Source: CF-167 sp963695195 (lineage in GTDB: Bacteria; Chloroflexota; Limnocylindria; QHBO01). Taken from it: 64,000 nt of DNA. The notes under the pieces are model-generated. The model searched no databases and was not told the origin of the DNA. It worked only from the letters and a program-made list of their open reading frames with translations. The DNA is taken from positions 806,001 to 870,000 of the forward strand of contig CAVOGE010000007.1 in the NCBI GenBank assembly GCA_963695195.1, given 5' to 3'. The translations under genes were made by a program, and so were the position numbers. Positions 49,993 to 58,644 of the stretch are shown piece by piece; the stretch's first letter is position 1; the number at the start of each line of letters is the position of its first letter.

Positions 49993-50372
49993 GAGGCGCG
50001 TTCCCGACGGCGCCGGCGCAGGCGCACCTCGACCGTCTCGAACTCGCCGGGCAGTGGCGCCTGCGGTTTGCGGACCGCCACCTCGACCTCGTCGACATCG
50101 AGTGTGGCCAGGACCGCGTCGGCGATGGCCCCGGCCATCGCCTCGAGAAGCCGGAACGAGCGGCCTTCCACAATGCCCCGCGCCAGGTCGAAGAGCGCGG
50201 CATAGTCGACCGTGTCGGCGAGGTCGTCGCTGGCCGCGGCAGGCGCGAGGTCCAGGGTCAACACGACGTCCACCTCGAACGGCTGGGCCGTCAGCTGCTC
50301 ACCGGGGAGCGCGCCGTGGCGGCCGGCAAAGCGCATGCCACGCAGGGTGATCCGGTCCCCTGCCTCGGTCAT
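49989..50372 (-). CDS. folB: Dihydroneopterin aldolase
   Basis: A 127-residue folate enzyme. ITLRGMRFAGRHGALPGEQL is the FolB N-terminal signature, with the conserved glutamate and tyrosine regions DTVDYAALFDLARGIVEG and SFRLLEAMAGAIADAVLA. VAVRKPQAPLPG carries the catalytic lysine. It cleaves dihydroneopterin to 6-hydroxymethyl-dihydropterin. It overlaps folP by 4 bp. A folK gene is not visible here. The C-terminus is Arg-rich. Confidence 0.95.
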   Translation of the reverse strand: MTEAGDRITLRGMRFAGRHGALPGEQLTAQPFEVDVVLTLDLAPAAASDDLADTVDYAALFDLARGIVEGRSFRLLEAMAGAIADAVLATLDVDEVEVAVRKPQAPLPGEFETVEVRLRRRRRERAS

Positions 50373-51223
50373 GACGGCCTCCGCACGATGGCGTCGCTGA
50401 TCCGAACGGTGCGCACCATGGCGGCAACGTCGTGCACCCGCACGATGTCGGCGCCGGCTGCGATGGCCAGCGCCACGCTCGCCCCGGTCCCCTCCAGCCG
50501 TTGCTCAGGCGGTGCGCCGTCGAGCAGCTCGCCGATGAAGCGCTTGCGGCTCGTTCCGACCAGGAGCGGCAGCCCGCCCAGCGCGGCCTTGAGATCGGCC
50601 AGGCGGTGGAGGAGCTCGAGCGAGTGGGACCGGGTCTTGCCGAAGCCGACCCCCGGATCCACGATCAGCCGTTCGCGGGCGACGCCGCCGGCCAGCGCCC
50701 GCTCGATCGCCTCGCGCAGCCACGTCACCACCTCGTCGAAGACGCCGCCCGGGTATTCGGCCACGTCCCGGTTGTGCATCAGCACCAGGTACGCGTCGGC
50801 CTCGGCGGCCGCTTCGATGGTTGCCGGATCGCGTCGCCCGGCCCATACGTCGTTGACGATCGTGGCGCCCGCCTCGAGGGCGGCGCGGGCGACCGTGCCC
50901 TTGGTGGTATCGATGCTCACCGCGGCGCGGCCGTCGAACGCGCGCGCCAGAGCCGCCACCACCGGGACGGCCGATGCGGCCTCCGCCTCCGCATCGACCG
51001 GAAGCCGCTCTCCGTAGAACTGCGCCGGCCGCGAGGATTCGGCTCCGACGTCAAGGATGTCGGCGCCCGCGTCGACGAAGTCACGCGCCTGCTCGAGTGC
51101 CGCGGCAACGATCTCCAGCTCGCTGCGCCCGGGCAGCGCGATGCCGTCGCCCGAGAACGAGTCGGACGTGACGTTGATGATCCCCATCACCAGCGTGCGC
51201 TCTCCCCACCGGAACTCGGTCAC
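50369..51223 (-). CDS. folP: Dihydropteroate synthase
   Basis: A 284-residue TIM-barrel enzyme: VMGIINVTSDSFSGDGI, DAGADILDVGAESSRP, VSIDTTKGTVARAALEAGA, VNDVWAG, LIVDPGVGFGKTRSHSLEL and VGTSRKRFIGELL follow the family in order. It condenses p-aminobenzoate with the pterin pyrophosphate. The stop of folC directly precedes its ATG. Confidence 0.96.
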   Translation of the reverse strand: MTEFRWGERTLVMGIINVTSDSFSGDGIALPGRSELEIVAAALEQARDFVDAGADILDVGAESSRPAQFYGERLPVDAEAEAASAVPVVAALARAFDGRAAVSIDTTKGTVARAALEAGATIVNDVWAGRRDPATIEAAAEADAYLVLMHNRDVAEYPGGVFDEVVTWLREAIERALAGGVARERLIVDPGVGFGKTRSHSLELLHRLADLKAALGGLPLLVGTSRKRFIGELLDGAPPEQRLEGTGASVALAIAAGADIVRVHDVAAMVRTVRISDAIVRRPS

Positions 51224-52594
51224 TCAGACCTCCTGCTCGCCGGTCAGCATCCCACGAACCGCGCCGACCAGATACAGCGAGCCCGCGACCACCACCGGCT
51301 GTTCGACGGACCGGCGCAGCTCGGCGGCGCGCAGCAGGGCGCTCGCCGGGTCGGCTGCAGCCTCGCCCGCGTCCGCGATACGCCGCCAGATCCGCAGCAG
51401 CGATTCCGGGCGATGCGCACCCGGATCGGCCACAGCGGTGAAGACGGGGATCGGCTCAAGCGGGGCGAGCGCGCGCAGCACGGCGGTGACACGCTTGCCG
51501 CGCATCGCGCCGAACACGAGCGGGAATCGGTGCATCCTGAGCTCGCCCAGAGCGGCCGTCAGTGCCCGGGCGCCGGCCGGGTTGTGCGCCCCGTCGAGCA
51601 GGACGCGCCCGAAGGGGGCGCGGTCGAGCAGCTCCATGCGCCCCGGCCATCGTGCGGCGGCAAACCCCTGCCGAATGGCAGCCTCGTCGACGCCGAGCGC
51701 CACGCCCCGCCGGTCGGCGTCCTCGACGAGCGCGTCAAGCAGGGCCAGGGCGACGGCCGCGTTGGCCGCCTGGTGACCTCCCAGCAGCCCCACCTGCAGG
51801 GCGGGAAGCTCCCCGAATGGCGTCGTCGCATCCAGGATCACCCCGTCCCAGTCGGCCTGGCGCACGACGGCCCGGTATGGACGCCCCGATCCGGCCAGTC
51901 GCAGTGGGACGCCCAGCGCGACACATCGGTCCCGGATGGGGTTGAACCCACGTGAGCCGGCGCCGGTGGCGGCAAGGTTGCCCGGCTTGATGATCGCCGC
52001 CTTCTCGGTCCCGATCGCCGCGAGGGTCGACCCGAGGTGCCGCTCGTGGTCGTGCTGGACGTTCGTGATGACCGCGACACCCGGATCGAGTACGTTCGTG
52101 GCGTCGAGCCGGCCACCCAGTCCGACCTCCACCAGCACCAGGTCGAGGTCGCTTCGCGCGAGCTCGGCGAACGCCGCCGCGGTGAGCGCCTCGAACTCGG
52201 TGGGTGCACCCAGGCGGGAGGTAACGGCGTCGATCGCCGGCAGGACCGAAGCGACTGCCGCCGCGAAGCGTTCCGCGCTGATCGGCCGACCATCGATCGC
52301 GATCCGCTCGCGATAGGCCACCAGGTGCGGTTTCGGCATGCTCCCGACGCGCAGCCCCGCGGCACGCAGGACGGCGAGCGCGAGCGCCACCACGCTGCCC
52401 TTCCCGTTGGTGCCGCCGACGAGCGCCCCCCGCAGGCCTCGCTCCGGGTGATCCAGTTCGTCGAGGAGCGCGGTTATCCGCTGAAGGCCAAGGCTGATCC
52501 CGAATCGCCCGCGCGAGCGGAGGGCCTCGACTGTGGCTTCGTATCCGATGCCTGCCGTGTCAGGCGCCCTCGTCCTCGAAGAAGACGCAGTCAT
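51224..52594 (-). CDS. folC: Folylpolyglutamate synthase / dihydrofolate synthase
   Basis: A 456-residue Mur-ligase-fold enzyme. The P-loop is LVGGTNGKGSVVALALAVL, followed by GSMPKPHLVAYRERIAIDG, FEALTAAAFAELAR, LVEVGLGGRLDATNVLDPGV and NVQHDHERHLGSTLAAIGTE. The C-terminal domain has LLDGAHNPAGARALTAAL. The first ATG (52594) makes a 35-bp overlap with the upstream gene; no better start is visible. Confidence 0.94.
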   Translation of the reverse strand: MTASSSRTRAPDTAGIGYEATVEALRSRGRFGISLGLQRITALLDELDHPERGLRGALVGGTNGKGSVVALALAVLRAAGLRVGSMPKPHLVAYRERIAIDGRPISAERFAAAVASVLPAIDAVTSRLGAPTEFEALTAAAFAELARSDLDLVLVEVGLGGRLDATNVLDPGVAVITNVQHDHERHLGSTLAAIGTEKAAIIKPGNLAATGAGSRGFNPIRDRCVALGVPLRLAGSGRPYRAVVRQADWDGVILDATTPFGELPALQVGLLGGHQAANAAVALALLDALVEDADRRGVALGVDEAAIRQGFAAARWPGRMELLDRAPFGRVLLDGAHNPAGARALTAALGELRMHRFPLVFGAMRGKRVTAVLRALAPLEPIPVFTAVADPGAHRPESLLRIWRRIADAGEAAADPASALLRAAELRRSVEQPVVVAGSLYLVGAVRGMLTGEQEV

Positions 52595-53117
52595 GGAACT
52601 GACCGGTCATGCACAGATCGGCGACGTATCCGTTGTCGAGGTGGACACCGCCACGCAGGTCGCAGCGGTTCACCATGCCGTCTTGCTTCATGAGCATCCG
52701 GAGCACTCCCGGTGAGTCGGTCCCGACGCGATCCCTCGCCCCGTTGGTCAGGTAGAAGTGCGGGCAACTGTGCCGGCGCTTGCCGGTGTAGCCGAGTGGC
52801 ACGCCCCGGCGACCGACGTGAACGGTGAGCGGCTCGGGGGTCGCGGCGAACCGCTTCTCGGCGATGGCGCAACGCCCCGGTTCACAATCGATCTCGTTGT
52901 GGCAGCAGGCGCGCGCGGGACCGACCCCCTCCACCGCCCACAGCTCCCAGCAGGGGCGACGCAGGATGAATGCGGGGCAGCGGTAGCGGACGGCCAGGTC
53001 GCAGTTCTCGACCTCCCAGCACATGGTGCGCCGGTCGTCGGCGCGCCGGTCCGGGGCGAACGGATCTGCGGCAAGGCGCCGGTCGGCGCCGACACGGCGT
53101 TCGGTCTTGATGATCAC
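52560..53117 (-). CDS. Cysteine-rich protein with two-CW-like motifs
   Basis: A 185-residue soluble protein with about 14 cysteines. MCWEVENCDLAVRYRCPAF and PCWELWAVEG resemble the two-CW motif seen in small cytoplasmic proteins of diverse bacteria. More cysteines follow in RACCHNEIDCEPGRCAIAE, RRHSCPHF, VNRCDLRGG and LCMTGQFHDCVFF. The pattern suggests metal or Fe-S binding. TACACT lies 7 nt before the GTG at 53117, so it may be leaderless. Function unknown. Confidence 0.7.
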   Translation of the reverse strand: MIIKTERRVGADRRLAADPFAPDRRADDRRTMCWEVENCDLAVRYRCPAFILRRPCWELWAVEGVGPARACCHNEIDCEPGRCAIAEKRFAATPEPLTVHVGRRGVPLGYTGKRRHSCPHFYLTNGARDRVGTDSPGVLRMLMKQDGMVNRCDLRGGVHLDNGYVADLCMTGQFHDCVFFEDEGA

Positions 53118-53124
53118 GGCCGAG

Positions 53125-53130
53125 AGTGTA
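53125..53130 (-). promoter_or_regulatory. Leaderless-type promoter of the Cys-rich protein and folCPB
   Basis: The minus strand reads TACACT, 7 nt before the GTG at 53117. The tight packing downstream suggests it also drives folC, folP and folB. Confidence 0.4.
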
Positions 53131-53203
53131 GTCGCTGGGCTGGGCCGGGAGTCAGAAGACCCCCGCCCGGGTGGGCGGCGGTCACATCGGCGCCGCGGAG
53201 CAC

Positions 53204-53530
53204 CTACGCCAGAAATTCGCGGAGTCGGTCCTCCATTGCCGCCTGCGGCATGTAACCGACCAGGCGGGCGGCCTCGCGGCCGTCCTTGAAGACGATCAGC
53301 GTCGGGATCGAGAAGATGCTGTAGCGCATCGCCAGCTGCTGGTTCTCATCGGTGTTCACCTTGGCCGTGGCGACCTTGTCGCCATGGGCCTCGCCGAACG
53401 CCTCGACGACCGGCGAGACGAGCCGGCATGGCCCGCACCACGGTGCCCAGAAATCGACGAGCACCGGCTTTTCGGAGTTGAGGACCTCGGCCTCGAAGGT
53501 CGCATCGTCGACCATCATCGCGGCTGTCAT
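53204..53530 (-). CDS. trxA: Thioredoxin
   Basis: A 108-residue cytoplasmic disulfide reductase. The active site is FWAPWCGPCRLVSPVVEAF, with C32 and C35, and the cis-proline follows in YSIFSIPTLIVFKDG. Typical length. A TGCTACGAT-type box near 53582-53577 may be its promoter. The start may also be the second ATG (residue 5 or 6). Confidence 0.96.
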   Translation of the reverse strand: MTAAMMVDDATFEAEVLNSEKPVLVDFWAPWCGPCRLVSPVVEAFGEAHGDKVATAKVNTDENQQLAMRYSIFSIPTLIVFKDGREAARLVGYMPQAAMEDRLREFLA

Positions 53531-53617
53531 GTGGGTGCCATTGACCTCCCGGTCGGACTGCGTATCTCGGACGTCGATCGTAGCACTCGATGGCGCGCCG
53601 GGGGATTTGGCGGACGA

Positions 53618-55333
53618 CTAGGCCGGGGTTGAGGGGACCGGAGTCTCCGGAACCGGCGTCGGCGTCGGGACCGGGGTCGGTGTTGGCGTCGGGACCGGGG
53701 TCGGCGAGGGGCTCGGCGAGGGGGTCGGGCCCATGGAGAGGACCAGGTCCACCTGGCTCCCCTTGCCGACCGTTACGCCCGCCCCTGGCACGGTGCTGAT
53801 CACGGTGCCAGCCGGCCGGTCGTTTGGCTCCTCGCTCACCGCACCCAGCGCCAGGCCCGCCCTGTCCAGCGTGGCTGCTGCCTCCGCGCGGGTCTGACCG
53901 ATCAGCACCGGAACGTTGACCTCCTCCGCGCCGTTGCTGACCACCACCGTGATGGTGTCGCCCTTGGCCACCGTTTCGTCGGCGGCGGGATCGGTGGAGA
54001 TGACCCGGTCCACCTCGACCTCGTCGTTCGGTTCGCGCACCACCCTGAGCTTGAGGTCCAGGCGGCCCGCCTCCTCGCGGACGCCGGCGATCGGGTCGCC
54101 GACCCAGTCCGGGACGGTCACCGCGGACGCGGACGGGATCGGTGTCTGGCCCGGGCCGAGTGCACCCAGCACCTGGGCTCCCAGGAACCCGATGGTCCCG
54201 AGCAGGACCACCGCGAGGATTGCGAGCAGCCAGATCCACCACGGCTGGCCCTCCGGCGGCGCTGATGGGCGTCGGGGAGGGGGACCCGCGCGGCGGTTGT
54301 CCCGGAGCCCGTATCCCGCGCCGGGTGCCGGCGTGCTGCCCGCTCCCCCCACCGCGGCAAGGTCCGAGGGAAGCGTGACCCTCGGCGGCACGTACACCGT
54401 TGGCTCCCCGGAAGCCGGGAGTGGTGCGGCCTGGGGCGGCGGGGAGCCGATCGCCGATGCGACGCCCGCGACCCCGGCGCCTGCTGACCCGGTGTCCGGC
54501 TCGGCAGCGTGCGGATCCTGCCGCCAGACGCGCATCGCCTCGGCAAACGAGCCGGCGTCGGGGAACCGCTCGTCGGGGTCGCGCGCCAGGGCGCGCATCA
54601 CGATCGCTGACAGACCCGCGGCAATGGGCCGGTGCGTTTCGGGCGGCAGCGGGTCCTCGTTAAGCCGCTTGAGCGCCACCCCGGCCGCCGAGTCGCCCTC
54701 GAACGGGCGGCGCCCGGTGAGCATCTCGTACAGGACGATGCCGAGCGAGTAGACGTCGCTGCGGCCGGTCACGTCCTGGCCTCGCGCCTGCTCCGGGCTG
54801 AAGTAGTGGACCGACCCCAGCGTCGTGCCGGTGACCGTCATGGAGGTCTCGCTGACGGCCCGCGCGATGCCGAAGTCGGTCACCTTCACGTCATCGTCGA
54901 TCAGGATGTTCCCCGGCTTGACGTCGCGGTGGATGATCCCGCGACGGTGCGCCGCCTCGAGGGCGGACGCGACGCCAATGGCGATGCGTACCGCGTCGTC
55001 GACCGAGAGCGGGCCGCGCTCGGCAAGGACGGTAGAAAGGTCCTGGCCGTCGATCAACTGCATGACGATGAACTGGCCACCGCTCTCGGCATCGGTCCCG
55101 TAGTCGTAGACCGGCACGATGTTGGGATGCGAGAGCGATCCGGCGGAGCGAGCCTCCTGCTTGAAGCGAGCCGCGAAGCCGGCGTCGTTGTCGAATTGGG
55201 GGCGCAGGAGCTTGACGGCAACTTCCCGGTCGAGCTGCTCATCGACGGCGCGCCAGATCGTGGCCATCCCGCCCTCGCCGAGCGGCGCAATGAGCCGGTA
55301 GCGCCCGCCGACCATTCGCCCGATCATCTCCAC
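53618..55333 (-). CDS. PASTA-domain Ser/Thr protein kinase (PknB/StkP-like)
   Basis: A 571-residue membrane kinase. APLGEGGMATIWRAV is the glycine loop, AVKLL holds K41, and IIHRDVKPGNILIDDDVKVT with DFGIARA is the catalytic and activation loop. After a Pro/Ala-rich linker comes one helix (about 365-385), then two PASTA repeats outside the membrane (DWVGDPIAGVREEAGRLDLK and VPVLIGQTRAEAAATLDRAG). The C-terminus is a Thr/Pro repeat of about 40 residues. PASTA domains bind cell-wall fragments, so this kinase probably links wall status to growth. It lies just downstream of galU. Confidence 0.93.
   Translation of the reverse strand: MEMIGRMVGGRYRLIAPLGEGGMATIWRAVDEQLDREVAVKLLRPQFDNDAGFAARFKQEARSAGSLSHPNIVPVYDYGTDAESGGQFIVMQLIDGQDLSTVLAERGPLSVDDAVRIAIGVASALEAAHRRGIIHRDVKPGNILIDDDVKVTDFGIARAVSETSMTVTGTTLGSVHYFSPEQARGQDVTGRSDVYSLGIVLYEMLTGRRPFEGDSAAGVALKRLNEDPLPPETHRPIAAGLSAIVMRALARDPDERFPDAGSFAEAMRVWRQDPHAAEPDTGSAGAGVAGVASAIGSPPPQAAPLPASGEPTVYVPPRVTLPSDLAAVGGAGSTPAPGAGYGLRDNRRAGPPPRRPSAPPEGQPWWIWLLAILAVVLLGTIGFLGAQVLGALGPGQTPIPSASAVTVPDWVGDPIAGVREEAGRLDLKLRVVREPNDEVEVDRVISTDPAADETVAKGDTITVVVSNGAEEVNVPVLIGQTRAEAAATLDRAGLALGAVSEEPNDRPAGTVISTVPGAGVTVGKGSQVDLVLSMGPTPSPSPSPTPVPTPTPTPVPTPTPVPETPVPSTPA
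53661..53704. repeat. Short tandem repeat encoding the kinase Pro/Thr tail
   Basis: Two perfect 20-bp copies (GGCGTCGGGACCGGGGTCGG) with a 24-bp period, followed by degenerate GGCTCGGCGAGGG units up to about 53735. They encode the PTP-rich C-terminus and may vary in length between strains. Confidence 0.75.
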
Positions 55334-55339
55334 CGCCGG

Positions 55340-56206
55340 TCAGTCTCGCAGGTCGAGGCTGCGGACGTAGGCGCGGAACTCATCGGCCTCGTCCGACTCA
55401 AGACTGAGCGCGACGTTGGCCTTCAGCCAGCCGAGGCGCGTGCCTGCGTCGTGGCGGACCCCCTCGAATCGGTAGCCGAAGACCGGCTGCTCCCGAGTGA
55501 GCGCGCGCAACGCGTCGGTCAGCTGGATCTCTCCTCCGGCGCCGCGCTGGGTCGTCTCGAGCTTGTCGAAGATCTTGGGCGACAGGATGTAGCGTCCCAG
55601 CACCGCAAGGTCGGACGGCGCCTCGTCGACCGGCGGCTTTTCGACAAGGTCCCCGATCTCCACCAGCCGATGCTCCTCGCGCACCGGCGCGACGATGCCG
55701 TAGCGGCTCGTATCCTCCCGCGGCACCCGATGCAGTGCGATCACCGAGCCGCGATGCGCGCGATGCTGCTCGATCAGCTGACCGGTCACCGGCGTGCCCC
55801 CCGGATTGAGCATCACGTCGTCGGGCAGGAGCACCGCGAACGGCTCGTCGCCGACCAGCTCCTTGGCCATCAGCACTGCGTGTCCAAGGCCGAGCTGCTC
55901 CTTCTGGTGGACGAAGGCGATGGTCCCCACCTCGGTGATGCGGCGCACCGCGCGCAGCAGCTCGATCTGGCCGCGGTCCTCCAACCAGCGCTCGAGGGCG
56001 GGGTGCGAGTCGAAGTGCTCCTCGATGGCGCTGCGCCCTGACGCGATGACGATGATGATCTGCTCGATCCCCGAGGCGACCGCCTCCTCGACCGCGTACT
56101 GGATGATCGGTCGGTCGACCAGCGGCAGCATCTCCTTGGGAACCGCCTTGGTCGCCGGCAGGAAGCGGGTGCCGAATCCGGCCGCCGGGATGACGGCCTT
56201 TCTCAC
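55340..56206 (-). CDS. galU: UTP-glucose-1-phosphate uridylyltransferase
   Basis: A 288-residue nucleotidyltransferase that makes UDP-glucose. AVIPAAGFGTRFLPATKAVP is the nucleotide-binding loop, with KEMLPLVDRPIIQYAVEEA next to it. FVHQKEQLGLGHAVLMAKEL, VLLPDDVMLNPG with the metal aspartates, and GDLVEKPPVDEAPSDLAVLG complete the signature. The start is a GTG at 56206. Its product is the substrate of GalE (25310-26362). Confidence 0.95.
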   Translation of the reverse strand: MRKAVIPAAGFGTRFLPATKAVPKEMLPLVDRPIIQYAVEEAVASGIEQIIIVIASGRSAIEEHFDSHPALERWLEDRGQIELLRAVRRITEVGTIAFVHQKEQLGLGHAVLMAKELVGDEPFAVLLPDDVMLNPGGTPVTGQLIEQHRAHRGSVIALHRVPREDTSRYGIVAPVREEHRLVEIGDLVEKPPVDEAPSDLAVLGRYILSPKIFDKLETTQRGAGGEIQLTDALRALTREQPVFGYRFEGVRHDAGTRLGWLKANVALSLESDEADEFRAYVRSLDLRD

Positions 56207-56393
56207 GCGCGCAGTGATCGGATCTCTCCTTGAGCAGGTTCGCTACGGTGCCCGGTTCGTGGGGCCGTTGGGGTCGCGCTCGCCGACGGGGCGGGTCTCA
56301 TGCGGCGCGGTTGCGTGGTTGCCTCACGGGGGAGTGAGTATACCAACGGCAGGCCGCGCGACCCTTTCGGCGGGTCACGACGCTCCGGGACGC

Positions 56394-56399
56394 TACAAT
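56394..56399 (+). promoter_or_regulatory. Leaderless-type promoter at 56394
   Basis: TACAAT lies 9 nt before the ATG at 56409. Confidence 0.45.
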
Positions 56400-56408
56400 C
56401 TCGGCCCG

Positions 56409-56876
56409 ATGATCAAGTCGCTGATCCGCACCTTCCGTGGCCCCAGCCGCGCCCCCGCGATGGCCTACATCAGCCGTCCGCTGCCCCGCCGGCTCCTCGA
56501 CGAGCAGGTGGTTGCCGCGCTGGAGATGGCGTTCGCGGCAAGTCCGGATCCAGAGAGCCTGGTGGAGACCCTCCCGCCCGCGCTGCGGGCCGTCACCGGA
56601 AAGACCTACCAAGTGCTCGACCGATCGACCGGGGACGTGACCGGTGCGTACCGCACGGTGCAGGTGATGATCCGCGACGGCGAGATCGGGCTGTGGCCCG
56701 GCTATGCGGCCCGCGCCTACCCGATGCTGGAGCCGACCAGGCGCTCCGAGGCGACCCGCGCCGCCATCGCTGCGGCCGATGGGGCCCCGAGCGCCGACGC
56801 CCCGTCGCCCACCAACCCGGTCGGCAAGCCGGGCTGGAAGCCACCGGCCCCGCTCCCCGGCGACGAGGAGGCGTAG
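56409..56876 (+). CDS. Hypothetical protein
   Basis: A 155-residue soluble protein of unknown family. The central part (about 30-110) alternates helix- and strand-like segments (LVETLPPALRAVTGKTYQVL, GAYRTVQVMIRDGEIGLWPG), and the C-terminus is Ala/Pro-rich and probably disordered. Four bases separate it from the small zinc-ribbon gene. Confidence 0.65.
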   Translation: MIKSLIRTFRGPSRAPAMAYISRPLPRRLLDEQVVAALEMAFAASPDPESLVETLPPALRAVTGKTYQVLDRSTGDVTGAYRTVQVMIRDGEIGLWPGYAARAYPMLEPTRRSEATRAAIAAADGAPSADAPSPTNPVGKPGWKPPAPLPGDEEA

Positions 56877-56879
56877 GTC

Positions 56880-57059
56880 GTGGGCCGCCAGAACGTGCCG
56901 CGCGACCAGTGGCTGGACCTCGGTGCCGAGTGCCCGCATTGCGGCGAGCGGGTCACCGAGGAGATGGTCTACTCGTGGCGTCCCGTGCCAGAGGACCCGA
57001 AGCTCCTCCTGCTGTGGTGCCCCGACTGCGGGGACCGGGTCGAGATCAACCACGTCTGA
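56880..57059 (+). CDS. Small zinc-ribbon protein (59 residues)
   Basis: A GTG-started open frame that encodes 59 residues with two Cys-x2-Cys knuckles, GAECPHCGERVTEE and LLWCPDCGDRVEIN, 32 residues apart, the layout of a single zinc ribbon. AGGAGG lies 8 nt before the GTG, inside the end of the previous gene. Codon use matches the neighbours. Role unknown; small ribbons often bind nucleic acid or a partner protein. Confidence 0.65.
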   Translation: MGRQNVPRDQWLDLGAECPHCGERVTEEMVYSWRPVPEDPKLLLLWCPDCGDRVEINHV

Positions 57060-57214
57060 CGCGCTTCACACCCGCGCTGGATCTCGAACATCTCGGGGTG
57101 CTCATAAAGAGCCTGACAAGGGAACAAGACGACCAGAAGAAGCGTCTTTGCCCTGCGTAGCCCCGCTTGGGGCCGATGATCGGAACTTGTCCCCGATGGA
57201 AGGATGGAACTCCG

Positions 57215-57460
57215 ATGGAGCGGACGACCTTGCATGCCACCAGACCGAGCGCGAGGACAATCTTTGTCGCTCTTCTCGCCGGGCTCGTCGTCCTAGTGCT
57301 TCTGTTTCCCGGGAGCGGTAATAGCGCGCAGCCCCCGACGTGTTACTCGACGTTTGGCTGGGTCGTGCCGTGCGACGCATGGGTCTCATGGGTCGCCGCA
57401 GCGGTGGCGGCTGGGTTCGTCGGCTTGCGCCTGTCGATGAATGTCCGCCGCCGACAGTGA
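57215..57460 (+). CDS. Small membrane protein
   Basis: An 81-residue protein with two hydrophobic helices (FVALLAGLVVLVLLFPGSG and WVSWVAAAVAAGFVGLRLSM) and two cysteines between them (PTCYSTFGWVVPCDAW), probably in a short extracytoplasmic loop. Not recognised. The frame is open from an ATG at 57167, but the ATG at 57215 follows an AAGGA and gives the better start. Its base composition is slightly less GC-rich than its neighbours. Confidence 0.45.
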   Translation: MERTTLHATRPSARTIFVALLAGLVVLVLLFPGSGNSAQPPTCYSTFGWVVPCDAWVSWVAAAVAAGFVGLRLSMNVRRRQ

Positions 57461-57540
57461 GTCGGGCGGGGCTCAAGGCAACGGGAAGCGCGCAGGGACT
57501 CAGCCAGCCGCCGACCTGAGGAGCTCCAGCAGTCACAGGG

Positions 57541-57617
57541 TGGTGCCCCCAACCGGATTCGAACCGGTGATCTCCACCTTGAAAGGGTGGCGTCCTAGGC
57601 CTCTAGACGATGGGGGC
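57541..57617 (-). tRNA. tRNA-Glu (anticodon TTC)
   Basis: Minus-strand cloverleaf: acceptor GCCCCCA/TGGGGGC, anticodon stem and loop CACCC-TTTCAAG-GGTGG giving TTC, T arm ACCGG-TTCGAAT-CCGGT, and CCA encoded at 57543-57541. Confidence 0.96.
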
Positions 57618-57701
57618 GCGAGCAAACCGCACGGTCTGACCGCCGCATCCTAACAAGGTGTCGCCACCGCAGCCGTCGCGGTCTCGACCGCGACGCCGGG
57701 G

Positions 57702-58010
57702 CTACAGGTAGAAGAGGATGATCAGGATCGCCGCACCGGCCAGCGCGACGGCGGCGAGCAGGATCATCACCCCGCCGCCCACCGCGATCGCCAGCGCCAT
57801 GCCGGGACCTCGGCTGCGGTAGGCCCGCTGCGACCAGATCCAGCCCTGCGCGAAGAGGAAGACGCCGACCCCGGCGGCGATCAGGGAGCTTCCCAACATC
57901 GCCAACACCGACAGCCCGGAGTCGTCGCCGGCGAATGCCAGCGCCGTCAGGGCGGCTGCGATCAGCAGCGCCACCACCCCGATCACCACGTTCCGAGCGA
58001 ACGGATGCAT
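57702..58010 (-). CDS. Small membrane protein, three predicted helices
   Basis: A 102-residue hydrophobic protein: VVIGVVALLIAAALTALAFA, VLAMLGSSLIAAGVGVFLFA and a final VMILLAAVALAGAAILIILF. The loop SQRAYRSRGPG is basic. Not recognised. The ATG follows the stop of the sulfite-oxidase-like gene directly, so the two are probably co-expressed, perhaps as a membrane partner. Confidence 0.6.
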   Translation of the reverse strand: MHPFARNVVIGVVALLIAAALTALAFAGDDSGLSVLAMLGSSLIAAGVGVFLFAQGWIWSQRAYRSRGPGMALAIAVGGGVMILLAAVALAGAAILIILFYL

Positions 58011-58613
58011 CTAGAAGTCCGAGTAGCGCTCTTCGCGCCACGGGTCGGCCGAGTTGGAGTAGCCGTTGCGCTCCCAGAAGCCGGGCCGATCCTCGCTGCT
58101 GAACTCGACGCCGCGCAGCCACTTGGCGCTCTTCCAGAAGTACCGGGCGGGGACGATCGCTCGCAGCGGATAGCCGTGCTCCGCCTCGAGCGGCTTCCCG
58201 TCGAAGTCCCAGGCGAGCAGGGCGGCCGGATCAAGCGCGATCTCAATCGGCACATTGCTGGTGTAGCCGTACTCGGCGTGGAAGATGACGAAGCGCGCGC
58301 TGGAACGGGGTTGCGCCACCTCGGCGATGTGCGTCATCGACACGCCCTTCCACGTGGTGCCGAGCTTCGACCAACGGGTGACGCAGTGGATATCGAGCGT
58401 CGTCTCGCTGACCGGCAGCTGCCGGAACTCGGTCCAGTTCAGGGTGAAGGGCGTCTCCACGTCGCCGAAGACGCGGAAGTCCCAGCGCGACAGGTCTGGG
58501 TATTCGGGGACCCGCCCGAAGTGCAGCACCGGGAACTTCTCGGTCAGGACCTGGCCCGGCGGGACGCGCTTGGCCATCTCCGGATCGATCACCGGCTTCT
58601 GCCACTTGAACAT
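58011..58613 (-). CDS. Sulfite-oxidase-like molybdopterin oxidoreductase
   Basis: A 200-residue protein with the sulfite oxidase (SUOX/MsrP) molybdopterin fold: LSRWDFRVFGDVETPFTLNW, the molybdenum-ligand cysteine C77 in LDIHCVTRWSKLGTTWKGV, and HGYPLRAIVPARYFWKSAKW near the end. It is much shorter than eukaryotic sulfite oxidase: it lacks the dimerisation and haem domains. No twin-arginine signal is visible, so it may be cytoplasmic. Substrate unknown. Confidence 0.85.
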   Translation of the reverse strand: MFKWQKPVIDPEMAKRVPPGQVLTEKFPVLHFGRVPEYPDLSRWDFRVFGDVETPFTLNWTEFRQLPVSETTLDIHCVTRWSKLGTTWKGVSMTHIAEVAQPRSSARFVIFHAEYGYTSNVPIEIALDPAALLAWDFDGKPLEAEHGYPLRAIVPARYFWKSAKWLRGVEFSSEDRPGFWERNGYSNSADPWREERYSDF

Positions 58614-58644
58614 GCCACAAGCGTGCATGGACCGATGGGGCCCG

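Noticed and set aside
53661..53735. A repeat array of regulatory DNA
   Set aside because: The repeats lie inside the kinase gene and simply encode its Pro/Thr-rich tail.
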